A stretch of DNA of 64,000 nt from Sphingomonas sp. AX6 (lineage in GTDB: Bacteria > Pseudomonadota > Alphaproteobacteria > Sphingomonadales > Sphingomonadaceae): the NCBI RefSeq assembly GCF_902506605.1, contig NZ_LR733979.1, positions 937,024-1,001,023 on the forward strand, in the 5' to 3' direction. The notes under the pieces are model-generated. The model saw only the letters and a list, made by a program, of their open reading frames with translations. It did not search any database and had not been told where the DNA came from. Position numbers and translations under genes: made by a program. Positions 44,625 to 54,139 of the stretch are shown in pieces; the first letter of the stretch is position 1, and each line of letters begins with the position of its first letter.

Positions 44625-45842
44625 TCAGCGTTGCCGGGGGTCGATCAGTCCGATCAGGAAGCTGGTGAACACGATCTGCAAACCCAGCACCGCAGCGGCC
44701 ATCGACGGAATTGCGCCGCGCATCAGTGCGTAGGGGTTCATCGGACCGAATCCCGCGGATGCCCAATCGGCGACCAACCACGCAAGGCCCACGCAACCGG
44801 CTGCGAACAGGACGCCGCCCGTCTGGCAGCCGCGTTCGACCGTGAACAATTTGCGAAACCGCTCGGTCCCGCGCCCGGTTGGCCACATGCCGGCCACGAT
44901 CCCGAATAGCCGTGCCAGGATGCCGAAACTCAGCAATTGCGCGCCGAGGAGCAGCGCCATCGCCGCAAACAGCATCGAGGTGATCGACAATTCGACGCCT
45001 GCCAGCGCGAAGCCGCCCGGTGCCAACACTGCCAGACCGATTGCTCCGCCGCCGCCGAGCGCAACCCCGGGATAATAGAATAGCCAGCGCGGTGCGTAGG
45101 TCAGCAGGAAGCGCAAGTGACGCCAACCGTCCCGCCAAGTGCGCAGATGCGGCGGGCGACTGCGCCCGTCCTTGGCCAGTGTTGTCGGTACTTCGCGAAT
45201 ATCCAGGCCATGGATCGCTGCCTTCACCACCATTTCGCTGGCAAATTCCATGCCCGGCGAATTGAGCTTCAGTGTTGCGATCGAATCGCGCCGGAATGCC
45301 CGAAGCCCGCAATGAAAGTCGCCAATCGGCGCGCCGAAAAACAGCTTGCCGGCATAGCTCAACACCGGATTTCCGAGATAGCGGTGAAGCAAGGGCATCG
45401 CGCCGCGGGCGATGCCGCCGCGAAACCGGTTGCCCATCACCAGATCGGCTCCCGACCGGAGCGTTTCGACGAACGGCATCAATCCCAGGAAGTCATAGCT
45501 GTCGTCCGCGTCGCCCATCGCGACGAACCGTCCGCGTGCGATCGCGATTCCTCCGATCAGCGCTGCCCCATATCCGCGTGCCTCGACCGCAACCAGGCGT
45601 GCGCCCAGCGCATTGGCGATTTGACGCGACCCGTCGGTCGATCCGTTGTCGGCGACGATGACTTCGCCCGACATGTCGTGAGTCGCCAGGAACGCCTGTG
45701 CCTTGCGAACGACGATCGCCAGGGTTTCGGCTTCGTTCAAACACGGGATAACGATCGAAAGCTCGATCTCGTCACGCGCCGGTTCGACGCGATGATCGAC
45801 GCTCACGGATGAGTGATTTGGTTTGAATGCTGGTTTCAACAT
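44625..45842 (-). CDS. Membrane GT2 glycosyltransferase
   Basis: The product is 405 aa. Residues about 27-250 form a GT-A family 2 domain (LSIVIPCLNEAETL, VIVADNGSTDGS, GDADDSYDF as the DXD region), dolichol-phosphate-mannose-synthase-like. The C-terminal part has about four transmembrane helices (WLFYYPGVALGGGGAIGLAVL, SITSMLFAAMALLLGAQLLSFGIL). It probably moves a sugar from NDP-sugar to polyprenyl phosphate, which could feed the two GT-C-like proteins encoded divergently. Donor and acceptor are unknown. Confidence 0.9.
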   Translation of the reverse strand: MLKPAFKPNHSSVSVDHRVEPARDEIELSIVIPCLNEAETLAIVVRKAQAFLATHDMSGEVIVADNGSTDGSRQIANALGARLVAVEARGYGAALIGGIAIARGRFVAMGDADDSYDFLGLMPFVETLRSGADLVMGNRFRGGIARGAMPLLHRYLGNPVLSYAGKLFFGAPIGDFHCGLRAFRRDSIATLKLNSPGMEFASEMVVKAAIHGLDIREVPTTLAKDGRSRPPHLRTWRDGWRHLRFLLTYAPRWLFYYPGVALGGGGAIGLAVLAPGGFALAGVELSITSMLFAAMALLLGAQLLSFGILARLFGIVAGMWPTGRGTERFRKLFTVERGCQTGGVLFAAGCVGLAWLVADWASAGFGPMNPYALMRGAIPSMAAAVLGLQIVFTSFLIGLIDPRQR

Positions 45843-45925
45843 GGCTCCCCTTCTCGATCAGGGGGTAAAGGCCAGGACTGAAAGATCGGTTAACCATTGG
45901 TGGCTAAAGCGTTGCCCGTGCCCAA

Positions 45926-47713
45926 TTGACGGATGCTGCAATGATCCATGTCGTCCCCCCTGTCAGCGCCATCCGTTCGGCATGGATTCGCGATGCACTG
46001 CTCGCACTCGTCGTCGCTGCGGCTTTGAGCGCCAGCTGGGCGGTGTCCGACTGGCAGGATCTGCGCTGGCTATCGCTTCCCGATACCGACGACATGATGC
46101 GTCTTGCGCAGGTGCGCGACTGGCTGGGCGGTCAGGCTTTTCACGATCTACGCCAATATCGGATCGCTCCGCCCGAAGGGTCGCCGATGCATTGGTCGCG
46201 ACTGAACGATCTGGGGGTCGCTGCCCTGATCCTCGTCGGCGACCTGTTCGTCGATCGACCGGCGGCCGAATTGTTCGCGGTGATCGCTTACCCGCTGGTG
46301 CTGTTTTTCCTCTATCTGCTGCTGTCGGGGCGCATTGCCCGACTTATGTGGTCGCCGCGTGCCGCGCCCGCCGCGATCATTCTTGCGGCGATCGCGGCAC
46401 CCGCGACGCAGCTATTTTCGCCCGGCCGGATCGACCATCACGCGCTACAGGTCATCACGGTGCAATGCGTCGCCCTGTATTTGCTGCACCGACCCCGCTT
46501 CCTAAGCGGGCTTGCGGTCGGCGTCGCTGCCGCCGCGAGTATGGGCGTCGGCCTGGAGACCGCACCGCAAATCGGGATGTTGATCGCGGTCGCGGGTCTG
46601 TTCTGGCTGATCGACGGTTCGCGCGAGCGCGCGCGACTCGCGGGCATCGGCGTCGGGTTTTTCGGTGCGACGGCGTTGCTGGTGCTGCTGATGCGACCGA
46701 TTTACTGGTCGACGGCTTATTGCGATGGATTCACGCCGGCATCCTCGAGTGCGGCGCTGGCGATCGGGCTGGCCGCGATGGGCCTGGCGCTCGCCACACA
46801 CCGACTGTCGACCGTCTGGCACCGCGGTCTGGCTGGCGCAGGGGTCGCCATCGCCCTGATCGCATTCGTCTTCATCGCTTATCCCACCTGCCTGCGTGGG
46901 CCATATGGAACGGTCAGTACGTTCCTGATCGAGAATTACATTCCAAACATCCGCGAAGCGAAGAGCGTGTTCGCGCTTCGACCCTGGCCATCGATCGTCG
47001 CCAATGGCGGTCTGATGATCGCGGCGGCGATCACCAGTCTGTGGGTCATGGTCCGCTTCCCCCGGCGGTGGCGCCGCTGGTCACCGATCGTGGCGGTTGT
47101 GCTGATTTCGGGGGCGATCACCTCGGTTCAGCTTCGCGGGATTTACATCGGCCTGCCGCTGTCGGCGGCATTGCTGGCGGGCCTTGTGACCGCGGCCCGC
47201 CGTGTTCGTCATTTCCGGTTGTTGGCGGTGTTGGCGGCCTGGATGGTGTCGGCAGGTATCGGCTACACATTGTTGGCGGGCTCGCTCGATCGCATCCGCT
47301 CCTCAGGCGCGGCGCGGGCGACGGTGGAGGTTCGCGGTTGCAAGCAGGGTTCGGCGTGGCGCGCCATCGACGGTTATCCCGCAGGCATCATGTTCACTTC
47401 GACCAACCATGCCGCGTATGTGGTGGGTGCCACCAGACATGCGACGGTCGGTGCAGGCTATCACCGCAACGATGTTGCCAATATGGACACCTATCGCTTT
47501 TTCCTGGGGCCGATCGAACAAGCGCCGACGATCGCGCGCCGCTGGGATGCCCGTTACGTTCTTTATTGCCCGAACGATTTTCGGGAGGCGGGGCTGACCA
47601 AGCGCTATCCCGACAGCATCGCGGGCATGCTGGGCCGGGGCATGACACCGCCCGGATTGGTGCGCCTGCCCTTGCGCGACACGCGCTTCCACCTCTATCG
47701 CATCACGCCTTAA
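45926..47713 (+). CDS. Large GT-C-like membrane protein
   Basis: The product is 595 aa with about ten or more hydrophobic helices. An early periplasmic loop has LPDTDDMMRLAQVRDWLGGQ (an acidic loop of the DxD type in GT-C enzymes), and SPGRIDHHALQV recalls the DHH segment of STT3/PglB oligosaccharyltransferases. The C-terminus is a smaller soluble domain. It probably transfers a lipid-linked sugar. ATG 45941 (MIHVVPPV) is an alternative start. It diverges from the GT2 gene by 83 bases and is followed by another membrane protein of similar size. Confidence 0.72.
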   Translation: MTDAAMIHVVPPVSAIRSAWIRDALLALVVAAALSASWAVSDWQDLRWLSLPDTDDMMRLAQVRDWLGGQAFHDLRQYRIAPPEGSPMHWSRLNDLGVAALILVGDLFVDRPAAELFAVIAYPLVLFFLYLLLSGRIARLMWSPRAAPAAIILAAIAAPATQLFSPGRIDHHALQVITVQCVALYLLHRPRFLSGLAVGVAAAASMGVGLETAPQIGMLIAVAGLFWLIDGSRERARLAGIGVGFFGATALLVLLMRPIYWSTAYCDGFTPASSSAALAIGLAAMGLALATHRLSTVWHRGLAGAGVAIALIAFVFIAYPTCLRGPYGTVSTFLIENYIPNIREAKSVFALRPWPSIVANGGLMIAAAITSLWVMVRFPRRWRRWSPIVAVVLISGAITSVQLRGIYIGLPLSAALLAGLVTAARRVRHFRLLAVLAAWMVSAGIGYTLLAGSLDRIRSSGAARATVEVRGCKQGSAWRAIDGYPAGIMFTSTNHAAYVVGATRHATVGAGYHRNDVANMDTYRFFLGPIEQAPTIARRWDARYVLYCPNDFREAGLTKRYPDSIAGMLGRGMTPPGLVRLPLRDTRFHLYRITP

Positions 47714-47737
47714 GGGCATGCGGTAGGACGATCGTTG

Positions 47738-49306
47738 GTGAGCGAGAGGCTCGAGCGGCTTCACTGGTGGCAGACACGCTGGTTCGTGCTCGCGGCTGCG
47801 ATCATGGCGGCGATCCCGCTCGTCTGGCCGCCAATCGCCCCGTTGGTCGATCTGCCGGGGCATATGGGGCGGTTCCGGGTTCAGCAATCGTTGGCCGACG
47901 TGCCGTGGCTGGGCGACTGGTTCACGTTTCAGTGGCAGTTGATCGGCAATCTGGGCGTCGACCTGCTGATCGTTGCGCTGGAGCCGATGTTCGGGGTCGA
48001 GCTCGCAACCAAGCTGATCATCCTCGCCATCCCCCCCTTGACCGCAATCGGGCTGCTGTGGATCGCGCGCGAGGTGCATGGGCGGATTCCGCCGACGGCG
48101 TTGTTCGCGCTGCCGCTCGTTTATGCCTATCCCTTTCACTTCGGTTTCGTGAACTTCGCGCTGTCGATGGCACTGGCGTTGAACGCGTTCGCGCTGTGGC
48201 TGCGGCTGGCGCGGCTGGGGCGCATCAAGTTACGCGCGATCGTGATGGTGCCGATCGCGTTCGTGATCTGGATCACCCACACCTTTGGCTGGGGGACGCT
48301 GGGCGTGCTCGCCTTTTCGGCCGAGCTGATCCGCCAGCATGATCGCGGCGAGAACTGGGTGATGGCGTGGGTTCGGGCGGGGGTGCATTGCCTCGTCCTT
48401 GCGCCCCCTGCGCTGCTGATGATCTTGTGGCGCACCGGCCATTCGTCGGGGCAAACGGCGGACTGGTTCAACGTGCGGGCCAAGGTGATGTGGTTGCTGA
48501 TGGTGTTGCGCGACCGATGGGAGTTGTTCGACCTCGCCTCGGTCGCGGTGCTGTGGCTGGTGCTGATGAAGGGGGTGCGCGATCCTCGAATCGAATATTC
48601 GCGCAACCTGGCGATTTCGACGTTGTTCCTGATCGCCGTCTATATCCTGTTGCCGCGCATCGTGTTCGGGTCGGCCTATGCCGATATGCGGCTGGCACCC
48701 TATCTGTTCGCGTTCGCGCTGATTTCGCTCCGGCCCAGGGCGGGGCTGGGGATGCATCATGCGGGGATGATCGCGCTGGCCGGGCTTGCCTTCTTCCTGG
48801 TGCGGACGGGGGCGACGACGTGGAGCTTCCTGCTCTACGACCAGTCATACAAGCAGGAGCTGAAGGCGCTCGACGTTCTGCCGGTCGGAGCCCGCGTCGT
48901 CAGCTTCGTCGGAATGCCGTGCCGCAACCAATGGTACACCTCTCGCCTGCATCACATCCCGGCGATCGGACTGGTTCGAAACTATGCCTATAGCAACGAC
49001 CAATGGTCGATGCTGGGGGGGCAGTTGCTGACGACGCGCTATGCCATTGCCCGTGGGTTCAGCCATGATCCGTCGCAGATCGTCACGCAGGAAAAATGTC
49101 GCGGCGAATATTGGCGTCCGATCGATCGGGCGCTGGAACTGACGCCGCGCCACGCGTTCGATTATGTCTGGCTGATCGATCCGCCGCGCTACGATCCGGT
49201 GCTGACTCGTGGCATGACGGCGGTGTGGCGCGACGGGAACAGCGCACTGTACCGCATCGACGACCGGACGCCGGGCGTTCGCATCACGCCTTCAGAAATC
49301 CCATGA
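47738..49306 (+). CDS. Second large multispan membrane protein, GT-C-like
   Basis: The product is 522 aa from GTG 47738; TTG 47735 is in frame. It has about ten transmembrane helices, a first-loop IAPLVDLPGHMGRFRVQQ and a C-terminal globular tail with Cys residues (VGMPCRNQW, TQEKCRGEYW). The topology fits a GT-C glycosyltransferase but no decisive motif was seen. Its 3' end overlaps the convergent FMN reductase gene by 23 bases. It starts 24 bases after the previous gene, so the two are probably co-transcribed. Confidence 0.72.
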   Translation: MSERLERLHWWQTRWFVLAAAIMAAIPLVWPPIAPLVDLPGHMGRFRVQQSLADVPWLGDWFTFQWQLIGNLGVDLLIVALEPMFGVELATKLIILAIPPLTAIGLLWIAREVHGRIPPTALFALPLVYAYPFHFGFVNFALSMALALNAFALWLRLARLGRIKLRAIVMVPIAFVIWITHTFGWGTLGVLAFSAELIRQHDRGENWVMAWVRAGVHCLVLAPPALLMILWRTGHSSGQTADWFNVRAKVMWLLMVLRDRWELFDLASVAVLWLVLMKGVRDPRIEYSRNLAISTLFLIAVYILLPRIVFGSAYADMRLAPYLFAFALISLRPRAGLGMHHAGMIALAGLAFFLVRTGATTWSFLLYDQSYKQELKALDVLPVGARVVSFVGMPCRNQWYTSRLHHIPAIGLVRNYAYSNDQWSMLGGQLLTTRYAIARGFSHDPSQIVTQEKCRGEYWRPIDRALELTPRHAFDYVWLIDPPRYDPVLTRGMTAVWRDGNSALYRIDDRTPGVRITPSEIP

Positions 49307-49817
49307 TCTGATCGACCATGATCGCCGCCTGGTCGGGCAGCGCATCGATGCAGGCGGCGTCGGCGCTGTTGACCGCGATGCCCAGCGGCGTCGGCCAGCC
49401 GCGCAGCGCATGGGTGACGGTGCGCAACGTGCCAAGCGTCGACATTGCCGCTTGCCAGCCGCCCGCGACGGCAACCAGACCGACCGGCATCCCGTCGAAA
49501 TAGGTACGCGCATCGCGGCGAGTCAGCTCGACATGATCGAGCATCGTCTTGACCATCCCCGATAGCGTGCCGTGATAGCCGGGCGACCCGATCACCAGCG
49601 CATCGGCGGATCGCAGCGTGTCGAGAAATGCCGCCACATTGGCATCCGCACGCGCAGTTTCCGGCTCGTAATGCGGGAAAGCAATGGCCTCCCCGGTCAG
49701 CAGTGTCGTGCGTGCGCCGCGTGCCTGCGCCGCGTCGAGCACGGTCTGAAGCGCGCGAGCGGTCGAGGAAGTCGGGGAAAGCGTGCCGCCGATCGCGACG
49801 ATGTGGGGCTGGGTCAT
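49284..49817 (-). CDS. NAD(P)H-dependent FMN reductase
   Basis: The product is 177 aa. It has a flavodoxin-like fold with GTLSPTSSTARAL for the FMN phosphate and the family signature SPGYHGTLSGMVKTMLDHVE. Such proteins reduce FMN, chromate or quinones, or serve a monooxygenase. The substrate is unclear. The 3' ends of this gene and the membrane-protein gene overlap by 23 bases (convergent). Confidence 0.9.
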   Translation of the reverse strand: MTQPHIVAIGGTLSPTSSTARALQTVLDAAQARGARTTLLTGEAIAFPHYEPETARADANVAAFLDTLRSADALVIGSPGYHGTLSGMVKTMLDHVELTRRDARTYFDGMPVGLVAVAGGWQAAMSTLGTLRTVTHALRGWPTPLGIAVNSADAACIDALPDQAAIMVDQIMGFLKA

Positions 49818-49854
49818 CGCTCGTGGCGCTAGCGGAAAGCGGAGACTATTTCAT

Positions 49855-49932
49855 CCGTTCGTTTCGAGCGAAGTCGAGAAACGTGGATTTGGCGCTACCG
49901 GTCACGTTTCTCGACTTTGCTGAAACGAACGG
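49855..49932 (+). repeat. Extragenic palindrome, 'tttcgagcgaagtcgagaaac' family
   Basis: The outer arms ccgttcgtttcgagcgaag plus tcgagaaacgt and acgtttctcga plus ctttgctgaaacgaacgg pair with few mismatches. It lies downstream of fliS, between it and the FMN reductase promoter. Confidence 0.85.
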
Positions 49933-49950
49933 GAAGGGAAGCCGCAATCG

Positions 49951-50352
49951 TTACGCCATGCCGACCGAAGCCCAGGCCTCCGCGATTTCGGCGAGCATAT
50001 CTGCGCTTTCGCGGAACGGTGCAGGATCGCTGCCGATCGATGCGTCGATCACGCGGGCGCGAACACCGCGATAGAGCGTGGACAGCGTCACCGCCACCTC
50101 ACCGCCTTGTGTGAAATCCAGCCCCGATTCGAGCGCGAACAGAATTGCCGTCGCCTTGGTCACGCGCTCGCTTTTGAGGGGCTGATTGCCCTGTTCGGTG
50201 GCGATCGCGGCGGTGCGCAACGCGCGGATGAGTTCGTCGTAGAGCAGCGCGACCAGCTTGTGCGGCTCGGTCGTCGCGGTCTTTCCAGCCAGATCGATCT
50301 GGCGGTAGGTCTGATAGGGATCGGCGGCGAGCACCGTTGCGTAGCGGGTCAT
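49951..50352 (-). CDS. fliS: Flagellar export chaperone FliS
   Basis: The product is 133 aa. The helical-bundle motif YRQIDLAGKTATTEPHKLVALLYDELIRALRTA is diagnostic. FliS binds flagellin in the cytoplasm and keeps it from polymerising before export. It lies just downstream of fliD, the filament cap, a standard order. It is the last gene of the flagellar run on this strand. Confidence 0.95.
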   Translation of the reverse strand: MTRYATVLAADPYQTYRQIDLAGKTATTEPHKLVALLYDELIRALRTAAIATEQGNQPLKSERVTKATAILFALESGLDFTQGGEVAVTLSTLYRGVRARVIDASIGSDPAPFRESADMLAEIAEAWASVGMA

Positions 50353-50355
50353 CGT

Positions 50356-51777
50356 TTAATTCCGCTGCGCATTCCAGACGTCGATCTGTTGCTCGAGGAA
50401 GCTTTGCGTCGATTTATACGCCGCGACCTTGGCGTCCATGCTGGCGAATTGCTGGGTCATGCGGGTGCGCATCGCCTCCGCCTGTTCCAGCGCCTTGGTC
50501 TGCTGGTCGGACAGGTCGCGCTGCTGGCGGGTATAGCGCGCCTCCGATCCGCCTAGTCCGGTTTGCGTGTTCACGCTTGCGCGCTGAATCTCACTTAACT
50601 TTGCCGGGATGCCGGTGGCGGCGTTGAACAGTTTTTCGACCGCTGCCGGATGCTCGGCCAGCGCGCGGTTCAGCACGGCGGCATCGACGCGCAGCGATCC
50701 GTCGCGGTTGGTGGCGACGCCGATCGCCGCCAGCGTGGTCGGTGCGCCGGGCGTGCCGCCGGTGTCGACCTGCGCGAGTGTGATCGCCGCAAGCGAACGC
50801 TTCATCGCCGATGCGGCGGGATCGCGCGACAGGGCACCCCCCAGCGGATTGGTTTCCTCGCGCAGCATGGTGGCCAGGTCGTTATAGGTGGCGACGAAAT
50901 CCTCGACCACGGTGCGCAGGCCATCGGTGGGTGGTGCCGTGCCGACATTGACGATCGTGCCGGGGGCGGCAGTGGCGAGGTCGAGCCGAACGCCCGGAAC
51001 CAGATTGGAAATCGTGTTGGATGCGCGCTGTACCGCGATTCCGTCGATCGCGACGATCGCGTCGCGCGCAGGCGTGCCGACGGTGGTGCCGGTTGCGCCG
51101 CGTCCGACCGCAAGTGCGGACAGTCCCGGCGCGGCGGAATCCTCCGCCACCGTCATTTCGAACGCGAGTGCTTCGCCGGTCGGACCCTTGAGCACCAACC
51201 GCGCGCCGTTAACGTCGGACAGGATGCTGGCGGTGACGCCGCTATTCTTGGCGTTGATCGCCGACACAATGCCGTCGAGGCTGGAATTGCTTGCGTCAAT
51301 CGCCACGTCGATGGGCGTGCCCCCGCCTGCGGTGAACCCGCTCATCGCGCCGTTCGCGACGGTGGCGTTGCCGAAAGTAAAGGTCAGCGTGCCCTGTCCC
51401 ACCGCAGCGGTGCGATCGGCGATCAGCCCGCTATACGCGACCTGGCCCTGGGCGAGTTGGCGCACCTCGATCGCGGTGCTGCTGGTAGGCGGGGTCGCGC
51501 CCGCGAGCAGCGACACGCCGAGGATCGACGCGTTGCTGCTGGTCGGCTGGGTCGAAAGCTGACCCGAACGCGCGATCGACGACAGCGCAGTCGAAAAGCC
51601 GGTGATCCCGTCCTTCAGTCGCGAAATCCCCGAAATCTGTGCGGTGAGCGTTTCGGATTTCTGTTCGAACTGCGCATTCTTGTTGGCGAAGCTCGCATCG
51701 ACCAGTCCGTTGACCAACGCGGAAATATCGATGCCGGAACCGGTGCCCAGCGTCTTGGCGATCGACTCGACGGTCAT
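50356..51777 (-). CDS. fliD: Flagellar filament cap protein FliD
   Basis: The product is 473 aa from ATG 51777, with GGGGAA nearby; the open frame extends 15 codons upstream without homology. The N-terminal D0 motif GTGSGIDISALVNGLVDASF and the C-terminal coiled coil (QQRDLSDQQTKALEQAEAMRTRMTQQFASMDAKV) are typical of FliD. It caps the growing filament and is exported through the flagellar channel. No cysteines were noted, as usual for exported flagellar proteins. Confidence 0.95.
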   Translation of the reverse strand: MTVESIAKTLGTGSGIDISALVNGLVDASFANKNAQFEQKSETLTAQISGISRLKDGITGFSTALSSIARSGQLSTQPTSSNASILGVSLLAGATPPTSSTAIEVRQLAQGQVAYSGLIADRTAAVGQGTLTFTFGNATVANGAMSGFTAGGGTPIDVAIDASNSSLDGIVSAINAKNSGVTASILSDVNGARLVLKGPTGEALAFEMTVAEDSAAPGLSALAVGRGATGTTVGTPARDAIVAIDGIAVQRASNTISNLVPGVRLDLATAAPGTIVNVGTAPPTDGLRTVVEDFVATYNDLATMLREETNPLGGALSRDPAASAMKRSLAAITLAQVDTGGTPGAPTTLAAIGVATNRDGSLRVDAAVLNRALAEHPAAVEKLFNAATGIPAKLSEIQRASVNTQTGLGGSEARYTRQQRDLSDQQTKALEQAEAMRTRMTQQFASMDAKVAAYKSTQSFLEQQIDVWNAQRN

Positions 51778-51822
51778 GGAATTCCCCTTTGGCCCTGTAG
51801 AACGACCGATCGGGCCGAACAT

Positions 51823-52959
51823 TTAGGCTTTTGCAGGCGTCGGCAGGCCGTTTTCGTCGAAACGTGCGCCCTCCGGCACCGATATGTCGGGCTGACGTCC
51901 GCCCGCGGCGACGTTGACCCCGAACACGAAGGCGAGAACGGTCGCGATCGCCATGTACAGGTCGTCGCGAATCTCCTGCCCCTCGCGGCTGGTGTAATAA
52001 ACCGCACGGGCGAGCGTCGGATATTCGAGCGTCGGCACCGCCAGTTCGCCTGCCAGTTCGCGGATCGCAAGCGCGGTTGCGCCGCGACCCTTGGCGACCA
52101 CCACCGGAATCTGGTCCTTACCTTGGTCGTAGCGCAGCGCGACCGCGAAATGGGTCGGGTTGGTCAGCACGACATGCGCTTCGCCGACCGAGGTCCGCAT
52201 CGAGCGTTTCAAGATTTGGTGCTGGCGCTGGCGCATCGCCATCTTCGCCTCGGGCGAGCCTTCGGTCTGCTTGTGCTCGTCCTTCACTTCCTGCTTCGAC
52301 ATGCGCAATTTCTTGAGCAACTGGACGATCTGCACCGGCACGTCGATCCCGGCGATGAGCAGCAACCCGCCCGCCATGGTGAATACCAAAAAGTAGAAGG
52401 TCTTGCTCAGCTCGCCGACGGCGCGGCCGATGTCGGAGCGGACCAGGCTGAGCATCTGGGGTGCCGCGTCCCACAAAATCCACGCCCCGATCGCGAGCAG
52501 CAATACCGCCTTCAGCAGCGATTTGCCGAGTTCGATCCAGCCGTGCGATCCGAACATGCGTTTCAGGCCCGAGCCGGGATTGACCCGCGATCCCTTGGGC
52601 GCGAGCAATTTGGCGTTGAAGCGCAGCGCGCCCAGGCCCGCCTGGCTGATGATCGCGCCGAAAAACGTCAGCGCGAGCAGCGCCCCGAGCGAGGGCAGCA
52701 TCTTGGCCCCCGCTTCGGCAAGCGGCCGGAAGGGTTGGAAATCCTCGACATCGCCGCGCCCGAACGAAAAGGAAGTGATCATCACTTCCTGCAACGCGCT
52801 CATCAGCGCCGGACCCATCATCACCAACCAGCCGCAACCGATCAGGATGATAAGTGCCGCTGCGAATTCGCGCGATTTTAGGAGCTGGCCTTCATCCCGC
52901 GACTTTTCCAGCTTTTTGGGGGTTGGGGCTTCTGTTTTTTCGCCTGCGGTCTCCGCCAT
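51823..52959 (-). CDS. flhB: Flagellar export gate protein FlhB
   Basis: The product is 378 aa. It has four transmembrane helices and a C-terminal cytoplasmic domain with the autocleavage motif N267-PTH (NPTHFAVAL). FlhB controls the switch from hook to filament export. The ATG shares one base with the fliR stop (TGATG), so the two are translationally coupled. A longer acidic N-terminus (AGEKTEAPTPKKLEKSRDEGQ) is normal. Confidence 0.96.
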   Translation of the reverse strand: MAETAGEKTEAPTPKKLEKSRDEGQLLKSREFAAALIILIGCGWLVMMGPALMSALQEVMITSFSFGRGDVEDFQPFRPLAEAGAKMLPSLGALLALTFFGAIISQAGLGALRFNAKLLAPKGSRVNPGSGLKRMFGSHGWIELGKSLLKAVLLLAIGAWILWDAAPQMLSLVRSDIGRAVGELSKTFYFLVFTMAGGLLLIAGIDVPVQIVQLLKKLRMSKQEVKDEHKQTEGSPEAKMAMRQRQHQILKRSMRTSVGEAHVVLTNPTHFAVALRYDQGKDQIPVVVAKGRGATALAIRELAGELAVPTLEYPTLARAVYYTSREGQEIRDDLYMAIATVLAFVFGVNVAAGGRQPDISVPEGARFDENGLPTPAKA

Positions 52960-53732
52960 CAGTCGAGCACCAGCACGCGGGTGGCGGTCAGCACTTCATC
53001 GATGATGACCAGCATATAATCGCCCATCGCGGGCAGCGCGATGACCAGCGCGATGACGCCCGCAAGCAGGCTGGCGGGCAGCCCGACTGCGAACAGGTTA
53101 AGCGAAGGCGCGGATCGCGACAACATGCCGACGATCAGGTTCAGGCAGAGCAGCATGAACCCGACTGGCAGCGCGAGCAGCAGCCCGGCGAGAAAGGCAT
53201 AACCGCCGAACAGCGCGATGTTGCGCAGCCGCTCGGGCGCGAGCCACGCTTCGCCGGGGGGCAAGAGTTCATAGGAACGCACCACCAGATCGACGAGGAT
53301 CAGATGCCCATCGACCGACAGAAACAGGAGCGTCATCAGCACCGACAGGAAATTGCCGAGCGCGGGCGACTGGCGACCGTTGAGGGGGTCCACCGCGGCG
53401 GCAAAGCCGATGCCCATCGACATGCCGATCGCCTCGGCGGCGATCAGCGGCGCGGCGAAGGCGATCTGGAGCACGAAGCCGAGCGCGAGGCCGACCAGTG
53501 CTTCGGCAGCGATCGACAGGAAGGTGGTAATCGCAAAGATTTCCGCAGGCGGCGTGATCGGCATGACGTTCATCGCCAGCACGCCGATCGCGCCCGACAG
53601 GATGATCCGCACCTGAACCGGTACACCGACCGCGCCGAAAATCGGGGCGGCGACGAACGCAGCGCCGACGCGGACCATGGTATAGATCAACGTCCAGAGC
53701 TGAGGCTCGATCGCAAGGCCGAAGCCGAACAT
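52959..53732 (-). CDS. fliR: Flagellar export apparatus protein FliR
   Basis: The product is 257 aa with about six hydrophobic helices, including VRVGAAFVAAPIFGAVGVPVQVR at the N-terminus. FliR is part of the FliPQR gate complex with FlhB. GAGG lies nine bases upstream of the ATG. Separated from fliQ by a 119-base gap that holds a palindromic repeat. Confidence 0.95.
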   Translation of the reverse strand: MFGFGLAIEPQLWTLIYTMVRVGAAFVAAPIFGAVGVPVQVRIILSGAIGVLAMNVMPITPPAEIFAITTFLSIAAEALVGLALGFVLQIAFAAPLIAAEAIGMSMGIGFAAAVDPLNGRQSPALGNFLSVLMTLLFLSVDGHLILVDLVVRSYELLPPGEAWLAPERLRNIALFGGYAFLAGLLLALPVGFMLLCLNLIVGMLSRSAPSLNLFAVGLPASLLAGVIALVIALPAMGDYMLVIIDEVLTATRVLVLD

Positions 53733-53751
53733 GGCTGATCGCCTCTATTCA

Positions 53752-53836
53752 CCCGTTCGTTTCGAGCGCAGTCGAGAAACGTGCCGCGGGCGCTGTGCCC
53801 GAAACGCGTTTTTCGACTTCGCTCGAAACAAACGGG
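53752..53836 (-). repeat. Palindromic repeat between fliQ and fliR
   Basis: The outer arms are cccgttcgtttcgagcgcag plus tcgagaaacg and cgtttttcga plus cttcgctcgaaacaaacggg. It occupies nearly the whole gap between two genes of one operon. Confidence 0.87.
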
Positions 53837-53851
53837 AGGGTCGGCATCGCC

Positions 53852-54121
53852 TTAGCGCACCAGTTCCGGGATCATGTTGAAGATCTCGATCGTGAAATCG
53901 CCGATTAAGCCCAGGATCAGCCCGCCGAAGATGACGAGGCTGACACCGACGATCGCCAGTTTCGGCACGAACGACAGCGTCTGTTCGTTGATTGAAGTCG
54001 CCGCCTGCACCATGCCGAGCACGAGACCCGAGACGAGCGCGGGGATCAGGATCGGTGCCGATGCGAGCGCCAGAATCCAAAGTGCCTGGCGCGCGATGGT
54101 CAGGAAATAATCTGCGTCCAT
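53852..54121 (-). CDS. fliQ: Flagellar export apparatus protein FliQ
   Basis: The product is 89 aa with two transmembrane helices (LWILALASAPILIPALVSGLVLGMV and AIVGVSLVIFGGLILGLI) and the family's QAATSINEQTLSFVPKL loop. It is a FliPQR complex subunit. It is followed by a repeat-filled gap before fliR and preceded by another before it, unlike the rest of the operon. Confidence 0.96.
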   Translation of the reverse strand: MDADYFLTIARQALWILALASAPILIPALVSGLVLGMVQAATSINEQTLSFVPKLAIVGVSLVIFGGLILGLIGDFTIEIFNMIPELVR

Positions 54122-54139
54122 CGAACTAAACCTTCAAAT

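Noticed and set aside
45823..48342. 839-codon plus-strand frame over the GT-C-like genes
   Set aside because: It reads Arg-rich, non-hydrophobic sequence out of frame with two clear multispan membrane proteins.
50650..52881. 743-codon plus-strand frame across fliD and flhB
   Set aside because: Antisense shadow of two certain flagellar genes; composition is charged and repetitive.
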